A stretch of DNA of 64,000 bases from Actinomyces glycerinitolerans (GCF_900098745.1 NZ_FQTT01000001.1:687862-751861); one strand, 5' to 3'; shown: positions 42,083 to 51,638, counted from the stretch's first letter. Notes: generated from the letters alone by a model not told the origin. Translations and numbers: made by a program.

Positions 42083-45000
42083 ATGAGGAAGCTACGTATC
42101 CGCACCCTGGCGGCCCTCGCAGCCGCATCACTTGCGGCTGCTGGAATCGTTGGCATAGCGCCACCCAAGGCGTCAGCAGCCACCGCAGTCACCGTCACCA
42201 TTAACCCGAGCTATCAATCGGACGCCTTCGAAGGCTGGGGGACTTCCCTGGTCTGGTTTGCCAACGCCACCGGGGACTACCCGCAAGAGGTCCGTGAACA
42301 GCTACGCGACGCCGTGTTCGGCGAGGAGGGGCTGAACCTCAACATTGCGCGCTACAACATCGGCGGCGGCAACGCGACGGACGTTCCCGACTACCTACGT
42401 CCAGGAGGAGCAGTCGAAGGGTGGTGGAACCCCGATCTGCACGCAACGGACGACGAGGGGAGCATCACCTCGACCTATGCCGACCGCGGCCGTTACCGCG
42501 CCGCCTGGAATGGCGACGACACGAACTCCTACAACCTGTCTGCGGATGCGACGCAACGGTGGTGGATAGACGCGATCAAGGCCGACATCACGCACTGGGA
42601 GGCCTTCTCCAATTCCCCACCGTATTTCCTCACCCAGTCGGGGTTCGTCTCCGGAGGCATCAACGACGGTTGGGCCGAGCAACTGTCCTCCGATGACATG
42701 GAGGCCTTCGCCGGCTACCTCGTCACCGTGGTCGATGAGCTGGAATCTGCCCACGGAATCAAGGTGAACACGATTGACCCCTTCAACGAGCCCAACACCA
42801 ACTATTGGTCCACATCGATCCGCAGCGGCGAGCAGTGGCCCAACTCCTCCTCACGGCAAGAGGGCGCCCACATCGGTCCGCAAGAACAGAACGAGATGAT
42901 CCAGGTCCTCCAGGCTCGCCTCAACGAGCCCGGGACCGGCACCGAGGCCGTCATCTCCGCTATGGATGAAACCAATCCCAGCACTTTCGTCACCGACTGG
43001 AACGCGTACTCCGCCCGGTCGCGGGCCGCGGTCGACCAGTACAACGTGCACACCTATGGTACGGGCGATCGCCAGGTCGTCCGCGACATAGCCAAGGTTG
43101 ATGACACGTCACTCTGGATGAGCGAGGTGGAGGGCGACTGGAGCCCGAAGAACGGGCTGAACCTCACCGAGATGGGCAACGGTCTAGGCATGGCCCAGCA
43201 CATCACCGACGACCTGCGCGAGCTCGAGCCCGATGCCTGGGTGTTCTGGCAACCCGTCGAGGATCTTTACAACATGGAGAAGGTGGAGCGGCTCAACTGG
43301 GGCTCGGTCTTCATCGACTTCGACTGCAACGACAACGGCGATTCCGAACGGCGCCTGGCCGACGGCGACGCCGATCCGAGCTGCAAAGTCCTGACGAATT
43401 CCAAGTACAACACCGTGCGCAACTACACGCACTACATCGTCCCCGGCTCCCATCTCATCCCGACGGATTCCACACAGTCGACCGCGGCTATCCGCCCCGA
43501 CGGGTCCGGAGTCAACATGGTTCATATCAATGACTCCTCCGAGGAGCGCGCAGTCACCATCGACCTGTCCAAGTTCGCCTCGGTCGCCGGCGCGACCGTT
43601 ACCCCAGTAACCACTACCGAGTCCCCCGAGTCCGATCCGACCGCCAACGCGCTGGTGACCGGCTCGGCCGTCAACGTCGACCCTGTCACCAAGACGGCTA
43701 CACTGACCGTTCCCGCGATGTCCGTCACCACATTCCTTATCGACGGCGTCACCGGTGTCGCCGACAACGCTGCATTCCTTCAGGACGGCCACACCTACGA
43801 AGTCACCGGCGTTCAGTCCGGCCGGTCCCTGACGGCGAAGAACGGTGGCGTAGTCATCGACGACTTCACCCCCGCGGACTCCGCAAACCAGTTGTGGACC
43901 GTGCACACTCTCTCCGGCGCCGGCACCAACCAACAGCGCGTCACACTCACCAACCGTGCCGGGCAGGTGCTGGCAGATGTCGACGGTACGGCGGTTGCCG
44001 CCGCTCCCGACACCGTTTCGGAGGACTCAAGCACGTGGATCGTGACCACCACTAACGGCGAGGACTTCTCCCTGGTGTCCACCACCCGCCCCGTAGTGGT
44101 GGAGGTGAACGGCCAGGCGCAGAGCGCGGGCAGCCGCATAGGGACCTACAAGTCCAACGGCGGCGGCAACCAGCGCTGGACCGCCCGGGACATCACAATC
44201 ACGGGCTTCAAACCGGTCACCGCTAACACGTCTGTAGGCGTAGTCCCGGTGCTGCCAGAGACCGTCATTCCCCTTTACGCGGACGGCCCCGGCGCCCCCG
44301 CCTCCGTGACCTGGGACGTGTCCGGGCAGGACTGGTCGACGTCGGGCACAGTCACAATCCACGGCTCCGGTACCGATGCATACGGAAACGCATTCGACGA
44401 CGTCGTAGCCACGATAGAGGTGGGACCGGCAACTTCTTCCGACCCGACCAGCGTCACGGTCCGGAGTGGCGCCTCCGTCGCGGATGTGAGTGCAGAGGCA
44501 CCGGAAACGGTACGCGCCCAGGCCGGAGACTCCGCTTCGCGTTTCGACGCCCCAGTAGTCTGGGACTTCTCAGACCTCACCGCCGAGCAACTCGCCACCG
44601 TGGGCGTGTACGTAGTACCGGGAACCGCATCCTCGGGCGGCGCCGAAATCCCGGCAACACTCAACGTGATCGTCGTCGGTGTCGCCCCTGCGAACATCGC
44701 CCCCGAGTCGGCCCCTACAGCCACCTTCACCGAGCCCGGCTATTCCGTCGAGGGCACGACGAACCTCGTGTTGACCGATAAGGCTTGGTCGAACTGGAAG
44801 TCCTCGGATAAGAACCTCAGCGATACTCTCACCTACACTTTCGCGGACAACGAGACGGTGACGGATGCAACTGTGTATTTCTACATGGACGGCTCCTCAC
44901 ACAGCTGGGCAACGCAGATTGTCCCCGAGTATCTCGATCCCGACACCGGATCCTGGATGAGCCTGCCGAGCGTGCCCGTCCCAGATCAAGCAACGGCACC

Positions 45001-45697
45001 AACCGTGACAGTCGATTTTGGAAACATCCAGGCCGCGGCTGTGCGCTTCGTACTCACTGCACGCGAGAACACCCACATGATCGTCTCAGAGGTGGAGATA
45101 AACGCCCTGCGCGCGGCTCCGTCCTCGGTATCGACACTCTCTCGGCTCACCGTAGGCGGTGTTGACGTGGAGGGGTTCTCCCCCGATGTCACCGAGTACG
45201 CACTCACCGTCACCGCCGATCAGCAGCCGCCCGTCTTCGCCGTACCGACCGACGTCGACGCGAGCGTTGATCAACGCTCGGATGGCCAGGGCACAACAAC
45301 GATCACGGTCACCGCGCCCGACGGGACGCAGACGACCTACACCGTGCACGTGACGCTCACGCAGCCCATCGCCACACCAGAACCCACTCAGGCCGGGACT
45401 CCTAGCGCCGTGCCGCAGCCGACGGCGACCAGCAGTGCGGGTGCTCCCACCTCCGCACCGATACCCGAGGCTACGACCGCATCCAGCGCTATGCCTACGG
45501 CCATTCCCCAAAGCCCGGGCTCCACGCCCAGCCAAAGCGCCGAGGCGGCTATCACCGCCCGGGCCTCCGCCCAACCGGTGCCCGGAAAGTCCGGACACTC
45601 GCTGGCGCGAACCGGGGTCAATATCGCCAGCGCCTTCGCCGCTGCAGGACTGCTTGTGTCCGGCACCGTACTGCTCCGGCGCCGGTCGGAGAGCTGA
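42083..45697 (+). CDS. Cell-wall-anchored GH30 glycosidase, endo-beta-1,6-galactanase-like
   Basis: A 1204-residue secreted enzyme. Signal peptide: residues 1 to about 33, ending KASAAT. The GH30 catalytic part (about 35-470) opens with FEGWGTSLVWFANATGDYP, typical of the subfamily holding endo-beta-1,6-galactanases. Likely acid/base E236 is in IDPFNEPNTNYW and nucleophile E348 in LWMSEVEGDW. Then follow a ricin-B-like carbohydrate-binding region (about 565-705), Ig-like domains (about 715-870), a discoidin-like domain (about 880-1010), a cadherin-like beta-sandwich (about 1012-1090), a Pro/Thr/Ala wall-spanning linker, and the sorting signal LARTG with a hydrophobic segment and RRRSES tail. 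LAxTG is the form recognised by class E sortases. GGGGAGAG precedes the ATG. It would cut arabinogalactan side chains at the cell surface. Confidence 0.88.
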   Translation: MRKLRIRTLAALAAASLAAAGIVGIAPPKASAATAVTVTINPSYQSDAFEGWGTSLVWFANATGDYPQEVREQLRDAVFGEEGLNLNIARYNIGGGNATDVPDYLRPGGAVEGWWNPDLHATDDEGSITSTYADRGRYRAAWNGDDTNSYNLSADATQRWWIDAIKADITHWEAFSNSPPYFLTQSGFVSGGINDGWAEQLSSDDMEAFAGYLVTVVDELESAHGIKVNTIDPFNEPNTNYWSTSIRSGEQWPNSSSRQEGAHIGPQEQNEMIQVLQARLNEPGTGTEAVISAMDETNPSTFVTDWNAYSARSRAAVDQYNVHTYGTGDRQVVRDIAKVDDTSLWMSEVEGDWSPKNGLNLTEMGNGLGMAQHITDDLRELEPDAWVFWQPVEDLYNMEKVERLNWGSVFIDFDCNDNGDSERRLADGDADPSCKVLTNSKYNTVRNYTHYIVPGSHLIPTDSTQSTAAIRPDGSGVNMVHINDSSEERAVTIDLSKFASVAGATVTPVTTTESPESDPTANALVTGSAVNVDPVTKTATLTVPAMSVTTFLIDGVTGVADNAAFLQDGHTYEVTGVQSGRSLTAKNGGVVIDDFTPADSANQLWTVHTLSGAGTNQQRVTLTNRAGQVLADVDGTAVAAAPDTVSEDSSTWIVTTTNGEDFSLVSTTRPVVVEVNGQAQSAGSRIGTYKSNGGGNQRWTARDITITGFKPVTANTSVGVVPVLPETVIPLYADGPGAPASVTWDVSGQDWSTSGTVTIHGSGTDAYGNAFDDVVATIEVGPATSSDPTSVTVRSGASVADVSAEAPETVRAQAGDSASRFDAPVVWDFSDLTAEQLATVGVYVVPGTASSGGAEIPATLNVIVVGVAPANIAPESAPTATFTEPGYSVEGTTNLVLTDKAWSNWKSSDKNLSDTLTYTFADNETVTDATVYFYMDGSSHSWATQIVPEYLDPDTGSWMSLPSVPVPDQATAPTVTVDFGNIQAAAVRFVLTARENTHMIVSEVEINALRAAPSSVSTLSRLTVGGVDVEGFSPDVTEYALTVTADQQPPVFAVPTDVDASVDQRSDGQGTTTITVTAPDGTQTTYTVHVTLTQPIATPEPTQAGTPSAVPQPTATSSAGAPTSAPIPEATTASSAMPTAIPQSPGSTPSQSAEAAITARASAQPVPGKSGHSLARTGVNIASAFAAAGLLVSGTVLLRRRSES

Positions 45698-45887
45698 GCC
45701 GCTTCGGCGCCGGCGGTCAGTGGATCCTGCACCGCCGCCGGCGCCGAGCCTGGCTCAGTTCCCGGCAGCTCGAGCCGCACCGCCGTAGGCGCCCAACGGT
45801 GGGAGTGCACCGCCTGCCGGGCCTCGACCACCGCGCCGCAGCCGGCCTCGCCGGGTGGGGCCGACATCGGTCGGACCCCTTACGTCT

Positions 45888-45945
45888 GTTTGGGCCGCCC
45901 CAGTGGCACACTACGGCGGTCCAAACATAAAGAAGCGCTCCAAAC
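45888..45945. repeat. Short inverted units related to the 2786-2956 cluster
   Basis: GTTTGGGCCGCC (45888-45899) faces GGCGGTCCAAAC (45915-45926), pairing over 12 positions with one G·U in RNA. A third, shorter unit GCGCTCCAAAC follows at 45935-45945. The GCGGTCCAA core is the same as in the inverted half of the cluster at 2892-2956. Confidence 0.7.
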
Positions 45946-46077
45946 AAGGCACGCCGACTGCGAACACCCAACGACACGCCGGCCTAAAGCGGCTCTTCGT
46001 GTTTGGGGGGTGTGGCTGGTGGTGTGTTCTGGTTGGACTGAGAACGACCTTGGTTCGGCCAGAACGTCCTCTTCGGC

Positions 46078-46108
46078 CCGAAACCCTCCCGAATGTGGAG
46101 GGTTTCGG
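46078..46108. repeat. Perfect 12-bp hairpin
   Basis: CCGAAACCCTCC (46078-46089) pairs with GGAGGGTTTCGG (46097-46108), loop 7 bases. No T-run follows. The GH30 stop is 380 bases upstream, so a role as its terminator is doubtful. Confidence 0.8.
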
Positions 46109-46387
46109 TACGCAACACCGCCTTGACCGTCCGCAACGCCACTCACCGGCCTGCCGCACGCCCCGGGAGACCTTCAACAGGCCACTAACTAGCGTCACAA
46201 ACGACCTCCCCGACACCCCCAGGCCCACACCGCCGGACCACTCAGCCGGGCGCGGGCCCGTACCGCCGGGGGCGGGCCAGGCGGACTGCCGAGTGCAGCG
46301 GCGGAGGGTACTTCGGAGGGCTCTTACGCGCGGGCCATCATTGGTCGGCGTCAGGGGGTGGCGTCATGATGGTGGCGTCATGGGGTG

Positions 46388-46560
46388 GACGGTTCGTGTG
46401 TTCCGGTGACGGTTCGTCAGGTAGCACCAACGATTCGGCATGAACCACGACGGTTCGTACCCCTACCCCACGAACCGTCGCCGGATGTGCCGAACCGTCG
46501 ACCCGAGCGTACGAACCGTCAGGCGAAGGCGCGAACTCTCACGCAAGCACCCGAACCGTC
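46388..46560. repeat. Head-to-head cluster of GACGGTTCGT units
   Basis: GACGGTTCGT occurs directly at 46388, 46408 and 46449. The complement ACGAACCGTC or CGAACCGTC occurs at 46470, 46491, 46511 and 46552, with a degenerate copy at 46532. Spacing is near 20 or multiples of it. The layout, a direct block then an inverted block, is the same as at 2786-2956 although the unit sequence differs. Confidence 0.88.
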
Positions 46561-46717
46561 ACGCACGATCCGCCGCTATCCGCCGTGATCCACCGAGATT
46601 CACCGAGATTCACGGTGAACTATCCCATCCCCGCTCATCGCACCCGCCGGAGCACACACACAAACCACCATCCAGACACCCCACCCACCACACCCACAAA
46701 CACGAAAAGCCACAAAA

Positions 46718-46763
46718 CCGGTGGCGGGGTGGACCGAGAAGTATCGGAACGCCCCGCCACCGG
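46718..46763 (-). terminator. Rho-independent terminator of the YtfQRT/YjfF-type operon
   Basis: CCGGTGGCGGGG (46718-46729) pairs with CCCCGCCACCGG (46752-46763), loop 22 bases. Read leftward, the hairpin is followed by TTTTGTGGCTTTTCGTG, a good U-rich tail. It lies 17 bases past the last permease stop. Confidence 0.88.
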
Positions 46764-46780
46764 AATCCGGGTCACCTAGT

Positions 46781-47848
46781 TCAGTTGCCCCTACGACTCA
46801 GTGCACGCTGCAGGAGCACGAAGGCGAGCAGGAAGACACCGATGAATACCTTCGTCCACCACGAGTCGAGTCCCTCGCGGGCGATCAGAACCTGGAGTAG
46901 GCCATAGACCATAACGCCCACGACGCTACCCCAAACGTATCCGCGCCCGCCGGTCAGCAAGGTGCCGCCGATGGCCACCGGAGCGATCGCATCCAGCTCC
47001 ATGCCCACACCGGTGAGGTTATAGCCCGACTTGGTGTACATGGCGAAGAGGATGCCGGCGATGCCCGCGCACGTCCCCGAAAACATGTAGAGCAGGATCT
47101 TCGTGCGGCCTACCGCGAGTCCCATGAGATTCGCCGCCGCACCATCATCGCCGGACCCGATGCCGTACACGGTACGACCAAAACGCGTGTAGTGCAGCAG
47201 ATAGAAACCGATCAGCACCACCACGAATGCAATAATCATCGGAAGCGTAATCTTCCACGAATCGCGACCCTCACCGAATTTAATCGCCCAGGAGGCCAAG
47301 GCCGAGAAGCCCTCGTCATTAATGGCCAGCGACTGAGCGGACACCAGGTTGGCGACGCCACGGACGAGGAACATCACCGCTAGCGAAGCGATGAATGGTT
47401 GAAAGTCGAAGTACCTCACCAATACCCCAATCAGCAGGCCCGAGCAGGTGCCGATGAGCACCGCGGCGACCAGCACGATCGGCAGCGGCACCCCCGCCGG
47501 CAACAGCTTCGCTATCACCAGGCCTACGAGGGCCACGACCGCGCCCACAGAAAGATCGATACCACCGGTGAGGATGCAGACTGTCATGCCGACGGCCAGA
47601 ACGAGAATGAAGGAGTTGTCAGCGAAGAGATTCGAGAACAGCTTCATCGAGACGAACGGACGACTACCCGAGTACCGGACCTGGCCGATCGCGAGCATGA
47701 TCAGCAGCGTCAGTATTGTGGAGCCTACCGGCAAATACTTCGGATCGAATACACGAGCAAGGAGGCCATTGCGAGCGGCCTTCCCTGCGCCCCGCCCAGC
47801 GTTGTCTCGCTTCCTTTTGTTCACGGTGGACATGGCTACGTCACTCAT
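46781..47848 (-). CDS. yjfF: Galactofuranose-type ABC importer permease (YjfF-like)
   Basis: A 355-residue RbsC-family permease with about nine or ten membrane segments. Family text: VCILTGGIDLSVGAVVALVG, FQPFIASLAVMFLVRGVANL, LMGLAVGRTKILLYMFSG and ELDAIAPVAIGGTLLTGGRG. It is the second of two permeases in the operon, as in the E. coli ytfQRT-yjfF set. Its start overlaps the previous permease stop by ATGA. A strong terminator follows. Confidence 0.88.
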   Translation of the reverse strand: MSDVAMSTVNKRKRDNAGRGAGKAARNGLLARVFDPKYLPVGSTILTLLIMLAIGQVRYSGSRPFVSMKLFSNLFADNSFILVLAVGMTVCILTGGIDLSVGAVVALVGLVIAKLLPAGVPLPIVLVAAVLIGTCSGLLIGVLVRYFDFQPFIASLAVMFLVRGVANLVSAQSLAINDEGFSALASWAIKFGEGRDSWKITLPMIIAFVVVLIGFYLLHYTRFGRTVYGIGSGDDGAAANLMGLAVGRTKILLYMFSGTCAGIAGILFAMYTKSGYNLTGVGMELDAIAPVAIGGTLLTGGRGYVWGSVVGVMVYGLLQVLIAREGLDSWWTKVFIGVFLLAFVLLQRALSRRGN

Positions 47849-49005
47849 GCCGCTACCTCCCTAACCGAGTCTTCAACGGCCCCGCCGACCCGCTTGTGGC
47901 GTTGGGCCCAGTCGCGGAACTGCGGTGCCTGCGCGACCACAACCACGATGACGACAATTGCCTTGAACAACGGAGTCGCGGTCGCAGGGATGTGAAAGAT
48001 GATGACGGCGCGCTCGATAGTGGTCAGCACCAGAGCGCCGACTACCGTGCCGCCGAGATAGAACTTGCCGCCGCTCATCTTTGTGCCGCCTATGACGACG
48101 CAGAGGATCGCGTCCATCTCCTTCATGAGGCCGATATTATTAGCGTCCGCGGCCATGGTCGGGGCACCGTAGATGAGCCCCGCCAAGCCCGCCAGCAGGC
48201 CACACAGAATGTATACGAGCCACATAATCCGGCGCGATTGCACACCCGATATACGCGACGCCTCCGCGTTGATGCCGATCGACTCCACCAACATGCCCAG
48301 AGCCGTCTTGCGCACGAACAATACCAGCAGGATGAACACCAGCGCACCAATGACTACCGGGGTCGGCAGACCGAGGGTGAATCCGGAACCGATCGACTTG
48401 AACGGCGCCGAAGTCACAGTTGTGATCTGCGCCCGCGTGATAAGCATTGCTATACCCCGGCCCGCAACCATGAGGATCATCGTGGCGATGAATGGCTGTA
48501 TATCCAACACGGAGACCAGGAAGCCGTTAAACACGCCTACCGCCAACCCGACCGCCAGGCCCAGCCCGATCGCAGTAACGACAGTCCCCGGCGCTGCAGC
48601 ATCATTGGCGTTATCAAGGAACGTCAACGACACCGCCAGTGAAATAGCCATAACGGCACCCACTGAAAGATCGATGCCTGCAGTAGCGATGACCAGGCAC
48701 ATCCCCAGTCCGAGGAGCATGGGAGTGACGGCCGCGCGCAGAATATCTATTAGCTGTCCGAACAGGTGCCCATCTTGGAGGGAAATGCTCAGGAAGCCCG
48801 GGCTCATCACCTGGCACGCCGCCAGGAGAAGCAAAAGTGCGAGCACCGGCCCAAACAGGTTGTGGGAGGTGATACGCCGTAAGGCGGATGTCCGTTCGAC
48901 TCGCTCGCGATCCGCGTAGTCGCCAGGCGCTCGGACCGCGGAACCTCGCTTGATATCCGCGGGCGCCCGATTATCCGTACCTTCGTTCGACCGTGCATCA
49001 CTCAT
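47845..49005 (-). CDS. ytfT: Galactofuranose-type ABC importer permease (YtfT-like)
   Basis: A 386-residue RbsC-family permease. The first 60 residues are polar. Later blocks include LVIATAGIDLSVGAVMAISL, IQPFIATMILMVAGRGIAML, RISGVQSRRIMWLVYILCG and KEMDAILCVVIGGTKMSGGKFYLGG. I start it at 49005 (MSDARSNEG) because AAGGGTGAGG precedes it; it overlaps the ATPase stop by 8 bases. A two-permease importer is the hallmark of the galactofuranose-type family, where the two permeases form a heterodimer. Confidence 0.88.
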   Translation of the reverse strand: MSDARSNEGTDNRAPADIKRGSAVRAPGDYADRERVERTSALRRITSHNLFGPVLALLLLLAACQVMSPGFLSISLQDGHLFGQLIDILRAAVTPMLLGLGMCLVIATAGIDLSVGAVMAISLAVSLTFLDNANDAAAPGTVVTAIGLGLAVGLAVGVFNGFLVSVLDIQPFIATMILMVAGRGIAMLITRAQITTVTSAPFKSIGSGFTLGLPTPVVIGALVFILLVLFVRKTALGMLVESIGINAEASRISGVQSRRIMWLVYILCGLLAGLAGLIYGAPTMAADANNIGLMKEMDAILCVVIGGTKMSGGKFYLGGTVVGALVLTTIERAVIIFHIPATATPLFKAIVVIVVVVAQAPQFRDWAQRHKRVGGAVEDSVREVAA

Positions 49006-50554
49006 CGGCCTCACCCTTCTCAGCAGCAATAGTCGACATGACAGTGCCGGCCGTAACCCCCGGCCCGTTGACCATTTCGCCCACCTTACTGCGGTCTCGC
49101 ATAATCATGATCCGGTGAGAGAGGCGTAAGACCTCTTCCAACTCGGAGGAGATGAAGATGACGCTCATACCCTGCCCAGCGAGCTCAGCTACGAGACGTT
49201 GAATCTCGGCCTTCGTTCCAACATCGATGCCGCGGGTCGGCTCATCAAGAATCAGCAGCGCGGGGGCGGTGGCCAGCCACCTGGCCAACAGCACCTTCTG
49301 CTGATTCCCACCAGACAGGTTCTTGATCAACATCCCGGGATTGCGGGGATGAATGTCAAGCGCCTCCATGTACTTATCGACAATCCCGTCCAGTTCCTTG
49401 CGCGGCAGAGGCCGCCATGCGCCGCGCGACGCCTGGACGGCCAACGCGATGTTCTCGCGGACGGTTAGGTCGCCGATAATGCCTTCCTTCTTTCGATCCT
49501 CGGTGGAGTATGCGACCCCCTGTTTCAACGCGGCCAGCGGGCTGGCGAGGCGTACGCTGGAGCCTTTGATCTTCAGTTCGCCGGTGTCAATCTTGTCTAT
49601 CCCCGCCAGTAGGCGAGACGCCTCGGTGCGACCGGACCCCAACAAGCCCGCGATGCCGACGATTTCTCCCCGGTACACATCAAGATCGTATGCCGCGACA
49701 TTCCCCTTGCTGGAGACCCCGAGCGCGCTGAGCACCGGAGCGTCCTCACGCTTGACCGCCGCCTCATGGGTTCCGCCGCCGATCGCGTCGAGTTCAGCGG
49801 CATCCTTGCCGATCATCTGGGAGATGAGTTCGGAGCGCGACAGCTCATCCGTGGGAGTCTCGCCGACCAGTTTGCCGTTGCGAAGCACTGTCATACGGTC
49901 CGATATCTCATATACCTGGTCGAGGAAATGCGAAACGAATAGGATTGCGACACCCACGTCGCGCAGTTCTCGGATGACCTCAAACAGTTCCGACACCTCA
50001 TCCTCGTCAAGCGACGAGGTCGGCTCATCAAGTATAAGGACCTTGGCGTCGACGACCAGGGCCCGCGCAATGGCGCACAACTGCTGAGTAGCTATGCTGT
50101 GCTGCGACAACGTGGTGGCAGGGTCAATATCTAGGTGAAGTCGCGACAGGTGTTCCTTGGTCTGTCGGCGCATCTCCCGCCAGTTGATGAAGGGACCACG
50201 CTTGGGCTCGTGCCCCAGCATGACGTTTTCGGCTACCGATAGGTTGGGGCAGAGATTGACCTCCTGGTACACAACCGCGACACCGTTGTTCTGCGCATCA
50301 GCCGGATCGGCGAAACTCACCTCCTCACCGTCAACCTTGATCGTGCCCGCCGTCAGTCTATTGACGCCGGTCAGCGCCTTGATGAGCGTGGACTTACCTG
50401 CACCGTTCTCACCCATGAGAGCATGCACCTCGCCGGGAAAAAGACGGAAGTCGACGTCGTCGAGCGCCTTCACTCCCGGAAAGGTGACTGTGATGCCGGA
50501 CATCTCCACGATCGGGGTGGGGGCCCCACGCACATCCTGCGTGCCGGTAGCCAT
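48998..50554 (-). CDS. ytfR: Galactofuranose-type ABC importer ATPase (YtfR-like)
   Basis: A 518-residue duplicated ATPase. First domain: Walker A GENGAGKST, then LSQHSIATQQLCAIARAL and LILDEPTSSLDEDE. Second domain: degenerate GLLGSGRTEA loop, LSGGNQQKVLLARWL and LILDEPTRGIDVGTK. Start set at 50554 (MATGTQDV), where GGAGGGACC immediately precedes the ATG; a longer frame to 50629 runs into the hairpin at 50617. It is set apart from the binding-protein gene by that hairpin, a common way to make more receptor than ATPase. Confidence 0.92.
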   Translation of the reverse strand: MATGTQDVRGAPTPIVEMSGITVTFPGVKALDDVDFRLFPGEVHALMGENGAGKSTLIKALTGVNRLTAGTIKVDGEEVSFADPADAQNNGVAVVYQEVNLCPNLSVAENVMLGHEPKRGPFINWREMRRQTKEHLSRLHLDIDPATTLSQHSIATQQLCAIARALVVDAKVLILDEPTSSLDEDEVSELFEVIRELRDVGVAILFVSHFLDQVYEISDRMTVLRNGKLVGETPTDELSRSELISQMIGKDAAELDAIGGGTHEAAVKREDAPVLSALGVSSKGNVAAYDLDVYRGEIVGIAGLLGSGRTEASRLLAGIDKIDTGELKIKGSSVRLASPLAALKQGVAYSTEDRKKEGIIGDLTVRENIALAVQASRGAWRPLPRKELDGIVDKYMEALDIHPRNPGMLIKNLSGGNQQKVLLARWLATAPALLILDEPTRGIDVGTKAEIQRLVAELAGQGMSVIFISSELEEVLRLSHRIMIMRDRSKVGEMVNGPGVTAGTVMSTIAAEKGEADE

Positions 50555-50616
50555 GGTCCCTCCGTTTCGTCGAAGTGTAGTGGTAGGAATCATTTGGAGA
50601 AGAGGAGTACGGCCGT

Positions 50617-50651
50617 GCTTGCGGCCCACGGCCAGGCCGTGGGCCGCAAGC
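50617..50651 (-). terminator. Attenuating hairpin between YtfQ- and YtfR-type genes
   Basis: GCTTGCGGCCCACGGC (50617-50632) pairs perfectly over 16 bases with 50636-50651, three-base loop CAG. It lies 27 bases past the binding-protein stop, without a T-run. It probably gives partial termination or 3'-end protection, raising receptor level over ATPase and permeases. Confidence 0.75.
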
Positions 50652-50678
50652 TGAACACCTCAGGAACGCCGATCCGAG

Positions 50679-51638
50679 TTAGTACGGCCGCGCGTCGACC
50701 TCCTCCTGCGTGATTGTCTGATCAAACGTCTTGTCCTCAACAACGGTGTTCTTCTCGACCTCTTCGCCGGCAACGACCTTCTTCATGAGTTCGCCGAGCT
50801 GTTCGCCGAAGATTGGGTTGCACTCAACAACGTAATTGAACTTCTTGTCGACCAGCGCCTGCAGCCCGTCCTTGACGCCGTCGACGGTGACGATGGCGAT
50901 ATCCGTACCCGGCTTCTTGCCGGCCGCTTCAATCGCCTCGATCGCTCCCAGGCCCATGTCGTCGTTGTGGGAGAACACGAGGTCCATGTCCGGATACGCC
51001 TGGAGTGCGGCCTCCATTGCGGTCTTGCCTTCGGCACGAGTGAAGTTCCCCGTGGCCTTGCCGATGACGTTGTCACCCATGATGGCGTCGAATGCCGCTT
51101 CCCGGTCCACCTGCGGCCCCGAACCCATCGTGCCCTGAAGCTCAAAGATCTTGGCATTCGGGAAGTTCTCCTGCACCCATTCGCCTGCCATTTTGCCCTC
51201 GGCAGCCATATCGGAGCCAATGTGCGCAACGTAGGGATCCTCGACCGTTGTGTCGACGGAACGGTCCACCAAGATCACTGGAATCTCGGCATCCTTGAGT
51301 TCCTGGAGCACGTCGTCCCAACCCGTCTCAACGACGGGAGAGAACGCGACAATGTCCACATCCTGGCTGATGAAGTCGCGCAGCGCCTTGATCTGGTTCT
51401 CCTGCTTCTGCTGGGCGTCCACGAATGTCAGATCAAACCCGTTCTCGGCGGTCAGATGCTTCTTGATGTCCTCGGTGTTGGCGGTGCGCCAACCCGACTC
51501 GGCGCCCAGCTGTGAGTACCCGACGACGATGGTGTCCCCTTCGGCGCCGGAGCCGCCCGACTTGGACGAACCACAGGCACTCAAACCCAGGACCGCCCCA
51601 CCAACAGCAGACATGACAAGGAATTCGCGACGCTTCAT
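50679..51638 (-). CDS. ytfQ: Galactofuranose-type sugar-binding lipoprotein (YtfQ-like)
   Basis: A 319-residue class-I binding protein with signal MKRREFLVMSAVGGAVLG and lipobox LSAC. VVGYSQLGAESGWRTANTED is a near-diagnostic YtfQ-type start of the mature domain. IVAFSPVVETGWDDVLQELK, PVILVDRSVD and DLVFSHNDDMGLGAIEAIE follow. YtfQ binds galactofuranose, and close actinobacterial relatives import fructose or other furanoses. Here it adjoins surface GH43 arabinofuranosidase-like enzymes and shares two operator motifs with one of them, so arabinofuranose or arabinose is a plausible ligand. GAGGGAGAG precedes the ATG. Confidence 0.9.
   Translation of the reverse strand: MKRREFLVMSAVGGAVLGLSACGSSKSGGSGAEGDTIVVGYSQLGAESGWRTANTEDIKKHLTAENGFDLTFVDAQQKQENQIKALRDFISQDVDIVAFSPVVETGWDDVLQELKDAEIPVILVDRSVDTTVEDPYVAHIGSDMAAEGKMAGEWVQENFPNAKIFELQGTMGSGPQVDREAAFDAIMGDNVIGKATGNFTRAEGKTAMEAALQAYPDMDLVFSHNDDMGLGAIEAIEAAGKKPGTDIAIVTVDGVKDGLQALVDKKFNYVVECNPIFGEQLGELMKKVVAGEEVEKNTVVEDKTFDQTITQEEVDARPY

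Larger units (their letters stand above)
45698..46780. other. 1083-bp gene-free, repeat-rich region
   Basis: No credible gene: the open frames lack ribosome sites and family features. The region contains a G·U-tolerant hairpin (45888-45926), a 12-bp perfect hairpin (46078-46108), a stretch resembling the 11086-11129 element (46161-46206), a direct/inverted cluster of GACGGTTCGT units (46388-46560), a short ATTCACCGAG duplication near 46597, and the terminator of the importer (46718-46763). Composition is G-rich then C-rich across the last 400 bases. Confidence 0.75.

Noticed and set aside
45855..46409. Hypothetical 184-residue protein in the gap after GH30
   Set aside because: No ribosome site; it crosses two hairpins and repeat units; composition is not coding-like.
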